Assembly: GCF_017592555.1 (NCBI RefSeq)
Contig: NZ_JAGFNS010000002.1
Location: forward strand, 439,323-503,322
From: Actinoplanes flavus
GTDB taxonomy: Bacteria; Actinomycetota; Actinomycetes; Mycobacteriales; Micromonosporaceae
DNA length: 64,000 nucleotides
Reading direction: 5' to 3'
This document shows, one piece after another, positions 24,909 through 33,658 of this stretch. The notes below the pieces were generated by a model. That model saw only the letters and a list, made by a program, of their open reading frames with translations, was not told the DNA's origin and searched no databases. How positions within the stretch are numbered: position 1 is the stretch's first letter; each line of letters starts with the position of its first letter. A program made the position numbers and the translations under genes.

Positions 24909-27698
24909 ATGCGACACGACCGGAGCGGCCCGGACCCCCGACGGAAAGAACGGCGACGGCGGACCGCCACCGCGCTGATCGGCGCGGGCGCCCTGCTGAT
25001 CACCCTGGCCGGCGCGCCGAACCCGGCCCACGCCGCGCCGAACGAGCCGACGGTCGCGGCCGCGGTGACCGAGGCTGTCGAGGGCGGCCGCGACGCCACC
25101 TTCTGGGTGGTGCTGCGGGACCGTCCCGACCTGGCCCCGGCCGGCAAGGCCAAGGGTAAGGCGCGGGCGAAGGCCGTCCACGACGCGGCGCGCGCCAGCA
25201 CGGCCCGGCACCAGAGCGGGCTGCGGAAACTTCTGACCGCGCGGAAGGCCCGGTTCGAGCAGTTCTGGATCGCGGACACCGTCAAGGTCACCGGCGACGC
25301 CGCGCTGCTGGCCGAGGTGGCGGCCCGGCCCGAGGTGAAGGCGGTGCTGCCGGACACACCGGTCACCCTGCCGGCGCCGGTCGCGGGCGCGGTGCAGGCT
25401 GCCGTCGACGCGAACGAGTGGAACGTGGACCGCGTCGGCGCGCCCCGGGTGTGGGGTGAGCGGGACGTCCGCGGTCAGGGGATCGTGGTCGCCAACGTGG
25501 ACACCGGGGTGCAGTTCGACCACCCGGCACTGGCGGCGAACTACCGGGGCCGGCAGGCGGACGGCACCGTCCAGCACGACTACAACTGGTTCGATCCGGC
25601 GCACGTCTGCCCCGGCGCGAACCCGTGCGACAACAACGGGCACGGCACCCACACCATGGGGACGATGGCCGGATCCGGCGGCATCGGGGTGGCGCCCGGG
25701 GTCACCTGGATCGCGGCGAAGGGCTGCGAGAGCAACTCGTGCTCGGTGGCCGCGCTGCTCGGGGCCGGGCAGTGGATCGTCGCGCCGACCGACCGCAACG
25801 GCCAGAACCCGCGGCCGGACCTCGCCCCGGACATCGTGAACAACTCGTGGGGCGGGGCGTCCGGCTTCGACCCGTGGTATTCCGACGTGGTCCGGTCATG
25901 GGTGGCGGCGGGGATCTTCCCGGCCTTCTCCAACGGCAACGCGGGCCCGGGCTGCGCCACCGCCTCCACGCCGGGCTCCTACACCGACACGTACAGCTCC
26001 GGCGCGACCGACGTCGACAACGCGATCGCCTCGTTCTCCAGCCGGGGCACCGGCCAGGACGGCGGCGTGAAACCGGACCTGTCGGCGCCGGGCGTGGACG
26101 TGCGCTCCAGCGTCCCGGGCGGCGGGTACGCCTCCTTCAGCGGCACCTCGATGGCCTCCCCGCACACCGCCGCCACGGTGGCGCTGATCTGGTCGGCGGC
26201 ACCCGGGCTGCGCCGGGACGTGACCGCGACCAGGGAGATCCTGGACGAGACGGCGATCGACGCGAACGACACCAGCTGCGGCGGGACGGCCACCGACAAC
26301 AACGTGTTCGGGCAGGGGCGGCTGGACGCGTACGCCGCGGTGGATCTGGCGCTGCGCCCGGCCGGGCGCCTGACCGGAACCGTGACCGGCGCGGACGTGC
26401 CCCTGGCCGGCGCGACCGTCACGCTCACCGGGGCCGCCACGCGGTCCGCGACGACCGGCGCGGACGGCGGCTACCGCTTCGGGCGGCTGCCGGCCGGCGA
26501 CTACCGGATCCGGGTGACGGCGTTCGGCTACGACACCTCCGAGACCGGCGTGACGATCACCGCGAACGACGCCTCCGACGTGGACGTGGCCCTCACCGCC
26601 AGCCGCTCCGGTGTCGTCTCGGGGCAGGTCAGCGGCGCCGGTGCGGGGCTCGCCGGCGCGACGGTCGCGCTCACCGGCACGCCGGTCACGGTCACCACCG
26701 GCGCCGACGGCGGGTTCCGGCTGGCCGCGCCGGTCGGCGACTACGAGCTCACGGTCCGCCCGCCGCACAGCTGCTTCGCCGCCGTGACCCGGTCCCTCAC
26801 GGTCAGCGGCGATCTCACGCTCGACGTCCCCCTGACCCAGAACACCGACCGGTACGGGCACAGCTGCGCCCCCGCCACCGAGGAGTACCGGGCCGGGACC
26901 GACCTGCTGGCCCTGACCGGTGACGACGCGGCCACCGAGATCACCCTGCCGTTCGCCGTGCCGCACTACGGAGCCGCCCGCACCCGCGCCTGGGTCAGCA
27001 CCAACGGTGTGATCGGGTTCGGGACGGTCAGCTCGGCCTACATGAACCTGGCCGTTCCCAGCGCGCTGGAGCCGAACGACACCCTCTTCCCGCTCTGGGA
27101 CGACCTGATCGTCGACGACCAGGCCGGCGTCTGGACGGCGGCGACCGCGGACACCTTCGTGGTGGAGTGGCGCAACGTCCGGTTCTACCCGTCCAGCGCG
27201 GACCGGATCTCGGTCAGCGCGATCCTGCACGCCGACGGCACGGTCACCTACCGGTACCGGGGCCTGACCGGGACCCGCGCCACCGGGACCAGCGCGACCA
27301 TCGGCATCGAGAACGCGACCGGGACCGACGGGCTGGCGTACGGCGTCGACACCCCGATCCTCACCGAGGGCGCCGGGGTCACCTTCCGCCCGCCCGCGAA
27401 CCGGATCGCGGCCACCTTCAACGTCAACCGCACCACCTGGTACGGCCAGCACGTCTTCGTCGCCGGCAACCTCCCCGAGCTGGGCGAATGGGATCCGGCG
27501 CGGGCCGTGCCGCTGTCCGCCGACGGCTATCCGGTGTGGACCGGGGGCACCGGCCTGCCGGCGAACACCGCCGTCGAGTTCAAATACATCGTCAAAGACC
27601 CGGACGGGACGGTCACCTGGGAGCCGGGCGCCAACCGCACCACGACCACCCCGCCGACCGGTCGCTACGTCACCCACGACACCTTCGGCGAGCACTGA
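24909..27698 (+). CDS. Secreted subtilisin-like protease with C-terminal CBM20 starch-binding domain
   Basis: A 929-residue secreted S8 peptidase. An arginine-rich Sec signal (1-42) ends at AHA; a propeptide runs to about 165. The catalytic domain has Asp198 (VVANVDTG), His245 (NNGHGTHT), the oxyanion Asn in FSNGNAG and Ser414 (SGTSMASPH), closest to bacillopeptidase F-type enzymes. Two carboxypeptidase-regulatory-like beta modules follow (about 487-560 and 565-635), then a jelly-roll-like segment. Residues 833-929 are a CBM20 starch-binding domain (FVAGNLPELGEWDPARAVPLS; EFKYIVKDPDGTVTWE). The protein is thus likely held on starch granules, and its operator matches that of the amylase at 36.9-39.1 kb. 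No membrane anchor is seen. Confidence 0.87.
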   Translation: MRHDRSGPDPRRKERRRRTATALIGAGALLITLAGAPNPAHAAPNEPTVAAAVTEAVEGGRDATFWVVLRDRPDLAPAGKAKGKARAKAVHDAARASTARHQSGLRKLLTARKARFEQFWIADTVKVTGDAALLAEVAARPEVKAVLPDTPVTLPAPVAGAVQAAVDANEWNVDRVGAPRVWGERDVRGQGIVVANVDTGVQFDHPALAANYRGRQADGTVQHDYNWFDPAHVCPGANPCDNNGHGTHTMGTMAGSGGIGVAPGVTWIAAKGCESNSCSVAALLGAGQWIVAPTDRNGQNPRPDLAPDIVNNSWGGASGFDPWYSDVVRSWVAAGIFPAFSNGNAGPGCATASTPGSYTDTYSSGATDVDNAIASFSSRGTGQDGGVKPDLSAPGVDVRSSVPGGGYASFSGTSMASPHTAATVALIWSAAPGLRRDVTATREILDETAIDANDTSCGGTATDNNVFGQGRLDAYAAVDLALRPAGRLTGTVTGADVPLAGATVTLTGAATRSATTGADGGYRFGRLPAGDYRIRVTAFGYDTSETGVTITANDASDVDVALTASRSGVVSGQVSGAGAGLAGATVALTGTPVTVTTGADGGFRLAAPVGDYELTVRPPHSCFAAVTRSLTVSGDLTLDVPLTQNTDRYGHSCAPATEEYRAGTDLLALTGDDAATEITLPFAVPHYGAARTRAWVSTNGVIGFGTVSSAYMNLAVPSALEPNDTLFPLWDDLIVDDQAGVWTAATADTFVVEWRNVRFYPSSADRISVSAILHADGTVTYRYRGLTGTRATGTSATIGIENATGTDGLAYGVDTPILTEGAGVTFRPPANRIAATFNVNRTTWYGQHVFVAGNLPELGEWDPARAVPLSADGYPVWTGGTGLPANTAVEFKYIVKDPDGTVTWEPGANRTTTTPPTGRYVTHDTFGEH

Positions 27699-27703
27699 GG
27701 ACC

Positions 27704-27741
27704 GCATGCCACATCCCGTCCGCCAACGGGGTGTGGCATGC
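27704..27741 (+). terminator. Hairpin terminator after the subtilase gene
   Basis: GCATGCCACA (27704-27713) and TGTGGCATGC (27732-27741) are a perfect 10-bp inverted repeat; CCCGT/ACGGG extends the stem inward, leaving a 6-nt loop. There is no U-tract, as is usual for actinomycete terminators. It begins 5 bp after the stop codon. Confidence 0.7.
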
Positions 27742-27751
27742 CCACCGATGA

Positions 27752-27778
27752 TTGGCATCGGAGCGCCGCGGATATACC
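27752..27778 (+). promoter_or_regulatory. Possible promoter of the STAS-HATPase gene
   Basis: TTGGCA (27752-27757) and TATACC (27773-27778) follow directly after the upstream terminator, with a 15-bp spacer that is shorter than ideal. Transcription would begin near 27785, which supports GTG 27823 rather than the earlier in-frame starts. Confidence 0.35.
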
Positions 27779-27822
27779 GTTTCCGGAAACATTCCGGAGA
27801 ACTCGGGTCAGGCGGTCAGGCG

Positions 27823-28620
27823 GTGCCCGTCCCATCGGTCACGGCGGTGGTGGACGACGAGAACTGGCTCGTCGAGTTGACCGTGCGCGGACCCTGGGGC
27901 CGGTCCCTGTGGCTGTCCGCCTACCAGGCGCTGCACAAGTGCCTCGCCCAGCACCCCGCCGGCGTCCTGCTCGACCTGCACGACCTCGACGACCCCGGCG
28001 CGAGCAGCGCGCCGCTCTGGCTCACCGCCGCGGCCCAGGGCACGCGGATGGATCCGACGGTACGGGTGGCGGCCAGCCTGCCGGCCGCCACCCGGCTGGC
28101 GACCCGGCTCGACGTCCCGCCCGCACGGGACGTGCTGCCGGTCTTCGCCACCGTGCCGCTGGCCCGCGCCTTCCTGTCCGACCGGCGCCCGCTGACCAGC
28201 CGGATCCGGCTGCGGCTGCCCCCGGACCCGGCGGCCGCGGCCGGCGCCCGGCAGGTGGTGTCCGAGGTCTGCACCGGGTGGGGCATGCCGCGGCTGGCGC
28301 CCCGGGCCCGGATCGTGGTGTCCGAGCTGGTGGTCAACGCGGCCGAGCACGCCGGCACCCCGATCGATCTGCTCGTCTCCCGGCGCGGCCCGGACCTGCT
28401 GCATCTGGTCGTGGTGGACGGCGACCCGGCGCTGCCGCCGATGCCGGGCGGGGACGAGCCACCACTGGAGACGCTGCTGACCGAACGCGGGTACGGGCTG
28501 CGGATCGTCGACGCGGCGGCCGAGGCGTGGGGCGCCATGCCCACCCGTACCGGAAAGATGGTGTGGGCTCTGTTGCGGGACTCTCAGGAGCCGCGGCGCA
28601 GCAGCCCGGCCGGGACGTAG
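27823..28620 (+). CDS. STAS-like/HATPase fusion, anti-sigma factor kinase type
   Basis: A 265-residue two-part protein. Residues 1-115 have a STAS-like alternation (VVDDENWLVELTVRG, GVLLDLHDLDDPG, VRVAASLPAATRLATRLDV). Residues 130-255 form an RsbW/SpoIIAB-type ATPase with N box ARIVVSELVVNAAEHAG, a D box LVVVDGDPAL and G2 region ERGYGLRIVDAAAEAWG, ending in the usual GKMVWALL strand. Such proteins bind a sigma factor or phosphorylate a STAS antagonist. GTG 27823 is chosen because the upstream frame runs back through the terminator hairpin. Nearby genes encode a free STAS protein and a LuxR regulator. Which sigma factor is involved is not visible. Confidence 0.75.
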   Translation: MPVPSVTAVVDDENWLVELTVRGPWGRSLWLSAYQALHKCLAQHPAGVLLDLHDLDDPGASSAPLWLTAAAQGTRMDPTVRVAASLPAATRLATRLDVPPARDVLPVFATVPLARAFLSDRRPLTSRIRLRLPPDPAAAAGARQVVSEVCTGWGMPRLAPRARIVVSELVVNAAEHAGTPIDLLVSRRGPDLLHLVVVDGDPALPPMPGGDEPPLETLLTERGYGLRIVDAAAEAWGAMPTRTGKMVWALLRDSQEPRRSSPAGT

Positions 28621-29606
28621 AGGCCCTGCCGGTCGGCCCGGACCGCGGCGGCCGTCCGCGACTCCGCCCCCATCTTGATCATGATGTGTTCCAGGTGGCC
28701 GATCGCCGTCCGCGGCCGTATCCGCAGCGCGCCGGCGATCGCCGCGTTGCTGTGGCCCTCCACCAGCAGCCCCAGCACCTGCATCTCCCGGCGGGTCAGG
28801 CCGTACGTCTCCGGCGGCGGTCCGAGCAGCACCAGCGCCCGATGGTGACCGGGCGGCTCGGGCGGGCAGGCCAGCGCGGTCACCTGCACCAGGGCGCGCT
28901 CCGGGTCGGCGCTGGGCACCATGAACCGGGCAATCGACCGGCCCGGCGGGAGCAGCGCCCCCACCAGGTGCAGCGCCGGCGGCTCCACCCCGAACGCGTC
29001 AGGGCCGGGCAGGCCGGGCAGCAGCTCGGTCCGCCCCGACCGGGTCAGCACCACCCCGGCCGTCGCGCCGTGCACCGTCGCGGCCAGCGCGGCGAGCGTG
29101 CGCAGCGGGTCCACCGCGTGCGCGATCAACGGGGCCAGCGTCGCCAGCAGGTCGCACCGGTCGTCGCTGAGCGGATGCGGCGATCCGGCGTGCGCGCCCA
29201 GCAGGCCCAGGTAGCGGCCGTCCGGGGTGACCAGGGGAAGGGCCACCCCCTCAGCGAACCCGTCCGGTTGGAAGTAGTCCACCCACGACGGCAGCTCCTG
29301 CACCGGCACCGGCGATTCGAACGCCCGCATCGGGCGGCGGTCGCGGTGCAGGCCGACCCGTTCCAGGATGGCCGTGAACTCCCGTCCGCCCAGGTACCGC
29401 TGGAGCCGGCCGGTGTGGCCGGGCGCGGTGACCGGCTGCTGCCGCCGTTCGTCCGGATCGAGCAGGCTCAACCAGGCCGCGTCGTGCCGCAGCAGCGGGT
29501 GCAGACTGTCGATCAGCGCCTCGGCCCGCTGCCGGACACCGCCGGGCATCGCCGCGATCCGGACGATCTCGGCCGTGATCCGTCCTCCGTCGAGATGTGC
29601 GCCCAC
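28584..29606 (-). CDS. GAF-domain LuxR-family transcriptional regulator
   Basis: A 340-residue regulator. An N-terminal helical segment leads into a GAF-like sensor region (about 30-170: RHDAAWLSLLDP, EGVALPLVTPDGRYLGLLGAHAG). The C-terminal 65 residues are a LuxR/NarL helix-turn-helix: YGLTRREMQVLGLLVEGHSN, AAIAGALRIRPRTAIGHLEHIM. There is no receiver domain, so the GAF part probably senses a small ligand or light/redox state directly. It converges on the STAS-HATPase gene with a 37-bp overlap and lies near a STAS gene, suggesting one stress-signalling locus. Confidence 0.77.
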   Translation of the reverse strand: MGAHLDGGRITAEIVRIAAMPGGVRQRAEALIDSLHPLLRHDAAWLSLLDPDERRQQPVTAPGHTGRLQRYLGGREFTAILERVGLHRDRRPMRAFESPVPVQELPSWVDYFQPDGFAEGVALPLVTPDGRYLGLLGAHAGSPHPLSDDRCDLLATLAPLIAHAVDPLRTLAALAATVHGATAGVVLTRSGRTELLPGLPGPDAFGVEPPALHLVGALLPPGRSIARFMVPSADPERALVQVTALACPPEPPGHHRALVLLGPPPETYGLTRREMQVLGLLVEGHSNAAIAGALRIRPRTAIGHLEHIMIKMGAESRTAAAVRADRQGLYVPAGLLRRGS

Positions 29607-29649
29607 CCCTCCATCATGGTGGGCCCGTCCCTCGCCGGGGGCTGGCCGA

Positions 29650-30006
29650 TCAGCCGGTACGGGTGGTCGCCCCCGCCGTCCAGCCCAGGAAGACGTCGAT
29701 GCCGCAGAGCCGCAGGAGGACGTCCACGCAGCCGTGGGCCGCCACGATCCGCACCCGGCCCGGCCCGGCCTCGGCGCTCAGCGCGTGCAGCGCCCGCAGC
29801 CCGGCCTGATCACAGAAGGCGACACCGGCCAGATCCAGCCGGAGCAGCGGGACGTCGTCGCCGATCGCGGCACGCAGCTCCCGCAACAGCATCGGGGCAC
29901 TCGGGGAGTCCAGTTCCCCCACCACCCGGGCCAGCACGTCACCGGACCGCAGACGATGGACGGACACGGTGACCGCCGGGTCGATCCGGAACTCGTCGTC
30001 GTACAC
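29650..30006 (-). CDS. STAS-domain anti-sigma factor antagonist lacking the usual phosphoserine
   Basis: A 118-residue single STAS domain: DVLARVVGELDSPSAPMLLRELR, VPLLRLDLAGVAFCDQAGLRAL, VRIVAAHGCVDVLLRLCGIDVFL. In anti-sigma antagonists the loop reads D-S-S/T-G-L, with a Ser that the partner kinase phosphorylates. Here it reads CDQAGL, so Gln replaces that Ser. The protein may be a permanently active antagonist or have another partner. GTG 30006 is favoured because GGAAAGG lies 8 bases upstream; the frame is open to 30126. The kinase-type STAS-HATPase gene is 1 kb away. Confidence 0.72.
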   Translation of the reverse strand: MYDDEFRIDPAVTVSVHRLRSGDVLARVVGELDSPSAPMLLRELRAAIGDDVPLLRLDLAGVAFCDQAGLRALHALSAEAGPGRVRIVAAHGCVDVLLRLCGIDVFLGWTAGATTRTG

Positions 30007-30185
30007 GTGACGCACCTTTCCGCGCCGCTGTCGTACCTGACTGCGACCGTACCGAGCGGTGCGGGGCCGGGGCATCGGAAGAAACTCCCGCGCCGATTCG
30101 GGCGGATCGGGTCGCCGGGCGCACATCGCGCTTGCCGGTGGGTATGACCATGAGGAGAACCGCCGGCGAGCCGAGGAGATGCCCG

Positions 30186-30413
30186 ATGTTCGTGCTGTTC
30201 GGTCTGCGGAGCAAGGACCACCTGGTCGGCACGCGGACGATGACGTGTGAGATCTGCCGGTGGGAGGCCCCGCAGCAGCTGATCCGCCGCACCACGAAGT
30301 TCACCCTGTTCTTCGTGCCGCTGTTCCCGGTCAAGCCGGCGAGCCACTACCTGGTGTGCGGCCACTGCCTCGGCTTCCGCAAGGCCGACGCGCGCCTGGT
30401 GGCCGCCATCTGA
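30186..30413 (+). CDS. Small zinc-ribbon protein
   Basis: A 75-residue protein starting at ATG 30186, with GAGGAG 7 bases upstream. Two Cys-x2-Cys pairs (TCEICRW and VCGHCLGF) about 40 residues apart frame the segment TKFTLFFVPLFPVKPASHY, forming a zinc-ribbon typical of small actinobacterial zinc-ribbon (type 15) proteins. There is no catalytic domain. Function unknown; adaptor or nucleic-acid-binding roles are usual guesses for the fold. It stands alone between the STAS gene and convergent glpK. Confidence 0.7.
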   Translation: MFVLFGLRSKDHLVGTRTMTCEICRWEAPQQLIRRTTKFTLFFVPLFPVKPASHYLVCGHCLGFRKADARLVAAI

Positions 30414-30445
30414 GGCGCGCGGACCCCCCCCTTCCTGAGGCGTCG

Positions 30446-31942
30446 TCAGGCGGGCTGGATCCAGTCGAAGGTGCGTTCCACGGCGCGGCGCCAGTTGGCG
30501 TACTCGCCGTCGCGCAGGGCCGGGTCCATGGCCGGCATCCACTGGCCGGCGATGTGCCAGTTGCGGCGCAGGCCGTCCAGGTCGGGCCAGTAGCCGACGG
30601 CCAGGCCGGCCGCGTACGCGGCGCCCAGTGACACCGTCTCCACGGCCAGCGGGCGGACCACCGGCACGTCCAGCACGTCGGCGATCATCTGCATCAGCAG
30701 GTTGTCGGCGGTCATTCCACCGTCGACCTTGAGGGTGGTGAGGGTGAGACCGGAGTTGGCGTTCATGGCGTCCACCACCTCGCGGGTCTGCCAGGCGGTC
30801 GCCTCCAGCACCGCGCGGGCCAGATGACCCTTGGTGATGTACGACGTGAGCCCCACGATCACACCGCGCGCCTCGCTGCGCCAGTAGGGTGCGTACAGGC
30901 CGGAGAAGGCGGGCACGATGTAGCAGCCGCCGTTGTCGGCGACGGTCCGGGCCAGGGTCTCGATCTCCGGCGCGCTGGAGATCAGTTCGAGCTGGTCGCG
31001 GAACCACTGGACCAGGGATCCGGTGATCGCGATCGAGCCCTCCAGGGCGTAGACGGCCGGGGCGCCGGCGATCTGGTAGGCGACCGTGCCGAGCAGCCCG
31101 TTCTCCGGGCGGACCAGTTCCGTGCCGGTGTTCAGGAGCAGGAAACTGCCGGTGCCGTAGGTGCACTTCGCCTCGCCCGGGGTGAAGCACGTCTGCCCGA
31201 ACAGGGCCGCCTGCTGGTCGCCGAGCGCCGCCCCGATCCGTACCCCGGGAAAGGCCTCGGACGCGGTGCCGAAGCCGCCGATCGACGGCCGCACCGCCGG
31301 CAGCATGGCGCGGGGTATCCCGAAGAAGTCGAGCGCCCGCGGCGACCAGTCGAGGCCGCGCACGTCGAGCAGCATGGTCCGGCTCGCGTTGGTCACGTCG
31401 GTGACGTGCTGGGCCCGGCCGGTGAGGTTCCAGATCAGCCAGGTCTCCATCGTCCCGCAGAGCACCTCGCCGCGTTCGGCCCGCGCGCGCAGGCCCGGCG
31501 TGTGGTCGAGCATCCAGCGCAGGCGCGGCCCGGAGAAGTAGGTCGCCAACGGAAGCCCGGAGATGTGGGAGATGTCGGCGGCGGCGGACCGGGCGGTGAG
31601 CGTGTGCACCAGGGCGTCGGTCCGGGTGTCCTGCCAGATGATCGCCCGCCCGACCGGCACACCGGTACGCCGGTCCCAGATGACCGTGGTCTCCCGCTGG
31701 TTGGCGATGCCCAGGGCGGCCAGCTGGTCCAGCCCGATCCCGGCCCGGCGCAGCACCCGGGGCGCGAGCCGTTCCACGTTGCGCCAGATCTCCATGGCGT
31801 CGTGCTCCACCCAGCCGGGCCGGGGGAAATACTGCTTGTGCTCCTGCTGGGCCAGCGAGACCAGCTGCCCCCGCCGGTCGAAGACGATGCACCGGGTCGA
31901 GGTGGTGCCCTGGTCGATCGCCAGCACGTATTTCTCGGTCAT
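30446..31942 (-). CDS. glpK: Glycerol kinase (first copy)
   Basis: A 498-residue FGGY-family kinase of normal length. It shows [58 protein letters not shown] and LEGSIAITGSLVQWFRDQL, the glycerol-kinase set including the ATP-binding and glycerol-binding residues. It phosphorylates glycerol to sn-glycerol 3-phosphate. It overlaps the IclR-type regulator gene (ATGA) and is divergent from glpF and a second kinase, to which it is clearly but not closely related. Confidence 0.92.
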   Translation of the reverse strand: MTEKYVLAIDQGTTSTRCIVFDRRGQLVSLAQQEHKQYFPRPGWVEHDAMEIWRNVERLAPRVLRRAGIGLDQLAALGIANQRETTVIWDRRTGVPVGRAIIWQDTRTDALVHTLTARSAAADISHISGLPLATYFSGPRLRWMLDHTPGLRARAERGEVLCGTMETWLIWNLTGRAQHVTDVTNASRTMLLDVRGLDWSPRALDFFGIPRAMLPAVRPSIGGFGTASEAFPGVRIGAALGDQQAALFGQTCFTPGEAKCTYGTGSFLLLNTGTELVRPENGLLGTVAYQIAGAPAVYALEGSIAITGSLVQWFRDQLELISSAPEIETLARTVADNGGCYIVPAFSGLYAPYWRSEARGVIVGLTSYITKGHLARAVLEATAWQTREVVDAMNANSGLTLTTLKVDGGMTADNLLMQMIADVLDVPVVRPLAVETVSLGAAYAAGLAVGYWPDLDGLRRNWHIAGQWMPAMDPALRDGEYANWRRAVERTFDWIQPA

Positions 31943-32691
31943 CGGGTCGCCCCCAGATCCCTCGATATCGCCCGGGCGGCGTCGCGGACGTAGGTCACCA
32001 GCCTCGGCAACGGCCGGTAGTGGCTGTCACAGAGGCGCTCGACCGGGCCGGAGACACCGATCGCGCCGACGACCAGCCCGCCGTAGCCGCGGATGGGCGC
32101 CGCCACCGCCGCCTGGCCGACCAGGAATTCGTCGACCTCGAAAGCCCAGCCGGACTCCCGTACCCCGTCGAGGGCGACGGCGAGCGCGCGCGGATCGGTG
32201 AGAGTGCGGCGGGTGAAGGTCTCCAGGTGCGGTGCCGGGCCGCCGGCCCGGTAGGCGAGCAGCACCTTGCCGAGCGCCGTGGCGTGCAGCGGCAGCAGGG
32301 CGCCGACGTCCAGGGTCTGGAACGTGTCGTCCGGCCGGAACACGTGGTGCACCACGAGCACCTGCCCCTCCAGCACGGTGCCGATCCGGACCGCCTCGCC
32401 GCTGCGCGCCGCCAGCGGGTCGGCCCAGTTGATCGACCGGGACCGCAGCTCGTTGATGTCCAGATAGCTGGTGCCCAGGTGGAGCAGGGCGCCGCCGAGC
32501 TGGTACTGCCCGGAGACCCGGTCCTGCTCGACGAACCCGACCAGTTGCAGGGTGCGCAGGATGCCGTGCGTGGTGCCCTTGGCCAGGTCCAGTGTGCGGG
32601 CGATCTCGCTGAGCCCGAGACGGCCCGGCCCACCGGCGAGGGTCCGCAGGATCGCGGCCGCTCGTTCGATCGCCTGCACTGTTCCGGGCAT
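31939..32691 (-). CDS. gylR: IclR-family glycerol operon regulator (GylR-like)
   Basis: A 250-residue IclR-family regulator. The N-terminal winged helix (QAIERAAAILRTLAG, LGLSEIARTLDLAKGTTHGILRTLQLVGFVEQ) is followed by the effector domain (HVFRPDDTFQTLDVGALLPLHATALGKVLLAY, GWAFEVDEFLVGQAAVAAPIRG, GAIGVSGP). In Streptomyces, GylR of the same family controls gylCABX. Here the gene lies between two divergent glycerol transcripts and is translationally coupled to the first kinase, so control of both by glycerol or glycerol 3-phosphate is likely. Confidence 0.87.
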   Translation of the reverse strand: MPGTVQAIERAAAILRTLAGGPGRLGLSEIARTLDLAKGTTHGILRTLQLVGFVEQDRVSGQYQLGGALLHLGTSYLDINELRSRSINWADPLAARSGEAVRIGTVLEGQVLVVHHVFRPDDTFQTLDVGALLPLHATALGKVLLAYRAGGPAPHLETFTRRTLTDPRALAVALDGVRESGWAFEVDEFLVGQAAVAAPIRGYGGLVVGAIGVSGPVERLCDSHYRPLPRLVTYVRDAARAISRDLGATR

Positions 32692-32734
32692 GTTTCGGAC
32701 TCTAAGCCACCGTTCGGAGACCCGCTGTAATTGA

Positions 32735-32760
32735 TGTTCGACAATGCCGACCGGTGTTCA
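32735..32760. promoter_or_regulatory. Possible GylR-binding direct repeat
   Basis: TGTTCG (32735-32740) and TGTTCA (32755-32760) are spaced 20 bp apart, two helical turns, in the 124-bp region between gylR and glpF. A related CGTTCG lies at 32711-32716. IclR-family proteins often bind such repeats as dimers of dimers. The assignment is tentative. Confidence 0.3.
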
Positions 32761-32815
32761 TTGCTCCCTTTCCGGCCCCTGCCTAGCGTCCGGGACATCG
32801 ATGCAGGGAGGGAGC

Positions 32816-33658
32816 ATGGCAACACGACTCAAACTTCCAGGGCTCGCCGGCGAGTTGGCGGCCGAGTTCGCCGGCACCATGATTCTGATTCTGTTCGGCG
32901 TGGGGGTGGTGGCGCAGGTCGCCGCCGCCGAGATCGGGGACCACGACAGCATCGCCTGGGCCTGGGGCCTGGGTGTGACGCTCGGCGTCTACACGGCGGC
33001 GCGGATCAGCGGCGCCCATCTCAACCCGGCGGTGACCATCGCGCTCGCCGTCTTCAAGGGCTTCTCCTGGCGGAAGGTGGCCCCGTACTCGATCGCCCAG
33101 TTCCTCGGCGCGTTCGTCGCCGCGCTGCTCGTGCGCTGGAACTACACCGAGGTGCTGCGGGCCGCCGACCCCGATCTGACGATCAAGACGCAGGGCGTCT
33201 TCTCCACACTGCCCGGCAACGGGACGCTTCCGGTGGGTGAGTGGGGCGCTTTCCGCGACCAGATCATCGGTACGGCGATCCTGCTCTTCGTCATCCTGGC
33301 GCTGACCGACATGAACAACACGGCGCCGGCCGCCAACCTCGGGCCGGTCGTAATGGGCCTGCTCGTGGTCGCGATCGGCATGGCCTGGGGCACCAACGCC
33401 GGCTACGCGATCAACCCGGCCCGCGACTTCGGGCCGCGACTCGCGAGTTTCCTGACCGGCTACGAGGGCGCGTTCCGAGATCAGACCGGGTATCTCTATT
33501 TCTGGATCCCGATAGTCGGGCCGATCATCGGTGGCATCGTGGGCGCCGGTTTGTACCAGACTCTGATCGGACGGTTCCTTCCGTCGGCCGAACCGCCGGA
33601 GCCGGGACGCGTCCCGACGCCGAGAGACGAGACAGAAGTGGAGGCGACCCGTGGCTGA
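32816..33658 (+). CDS. glpF: Glycerol facilitator (aquaglyceroporin)
   Basis: A 280-residue MIP-family channel with six helices and both NPA half-helices: HLNPAVT at 70-72 and [11 protein letters not shown] at 200-202. The Asp after the second NPAR is the residue that separates glycerol facilitators from water-only aquaporins. It lets glycerol enter passively for the kinase encoded next. ATG 32816 has GGGAGG upstream. It overlaps glpK2 by 8 bp and heads the glpF-glpK-glpD operon. Confidence 0.92.
   Translation: MATRLKLPGLAGELAAEFAGTMILILFGVGVVAQVAAAEIGDHDSIAWAWGLGVTLGVYTAARISGAHLNPAVTIALAVFKGFSWRKVAPYSIAQFLGAFVAALLVRWNYTEVLRAADPDLTIKTQGVFSTLPGNGTLPVGEWGAFRDQIIGTAILLFVILALTDMNNTAPAANLGPVVMGLLVVAIGMAWGTNAGYAINPARDFGPRLASFLTGYEGAFRDQTGYLYFWIPIVGPIIGGIVGAGLYQTLIGRFLPSAEPPEPGRVPTPRDETEVEATRG

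Noticed and set aside
30434..30450. CCTGA/TCAGG hairpin near the glpK stop as a terminator
   Set aside because: Only five base pairs and it includes the stop codon of glpK; too weak to call.
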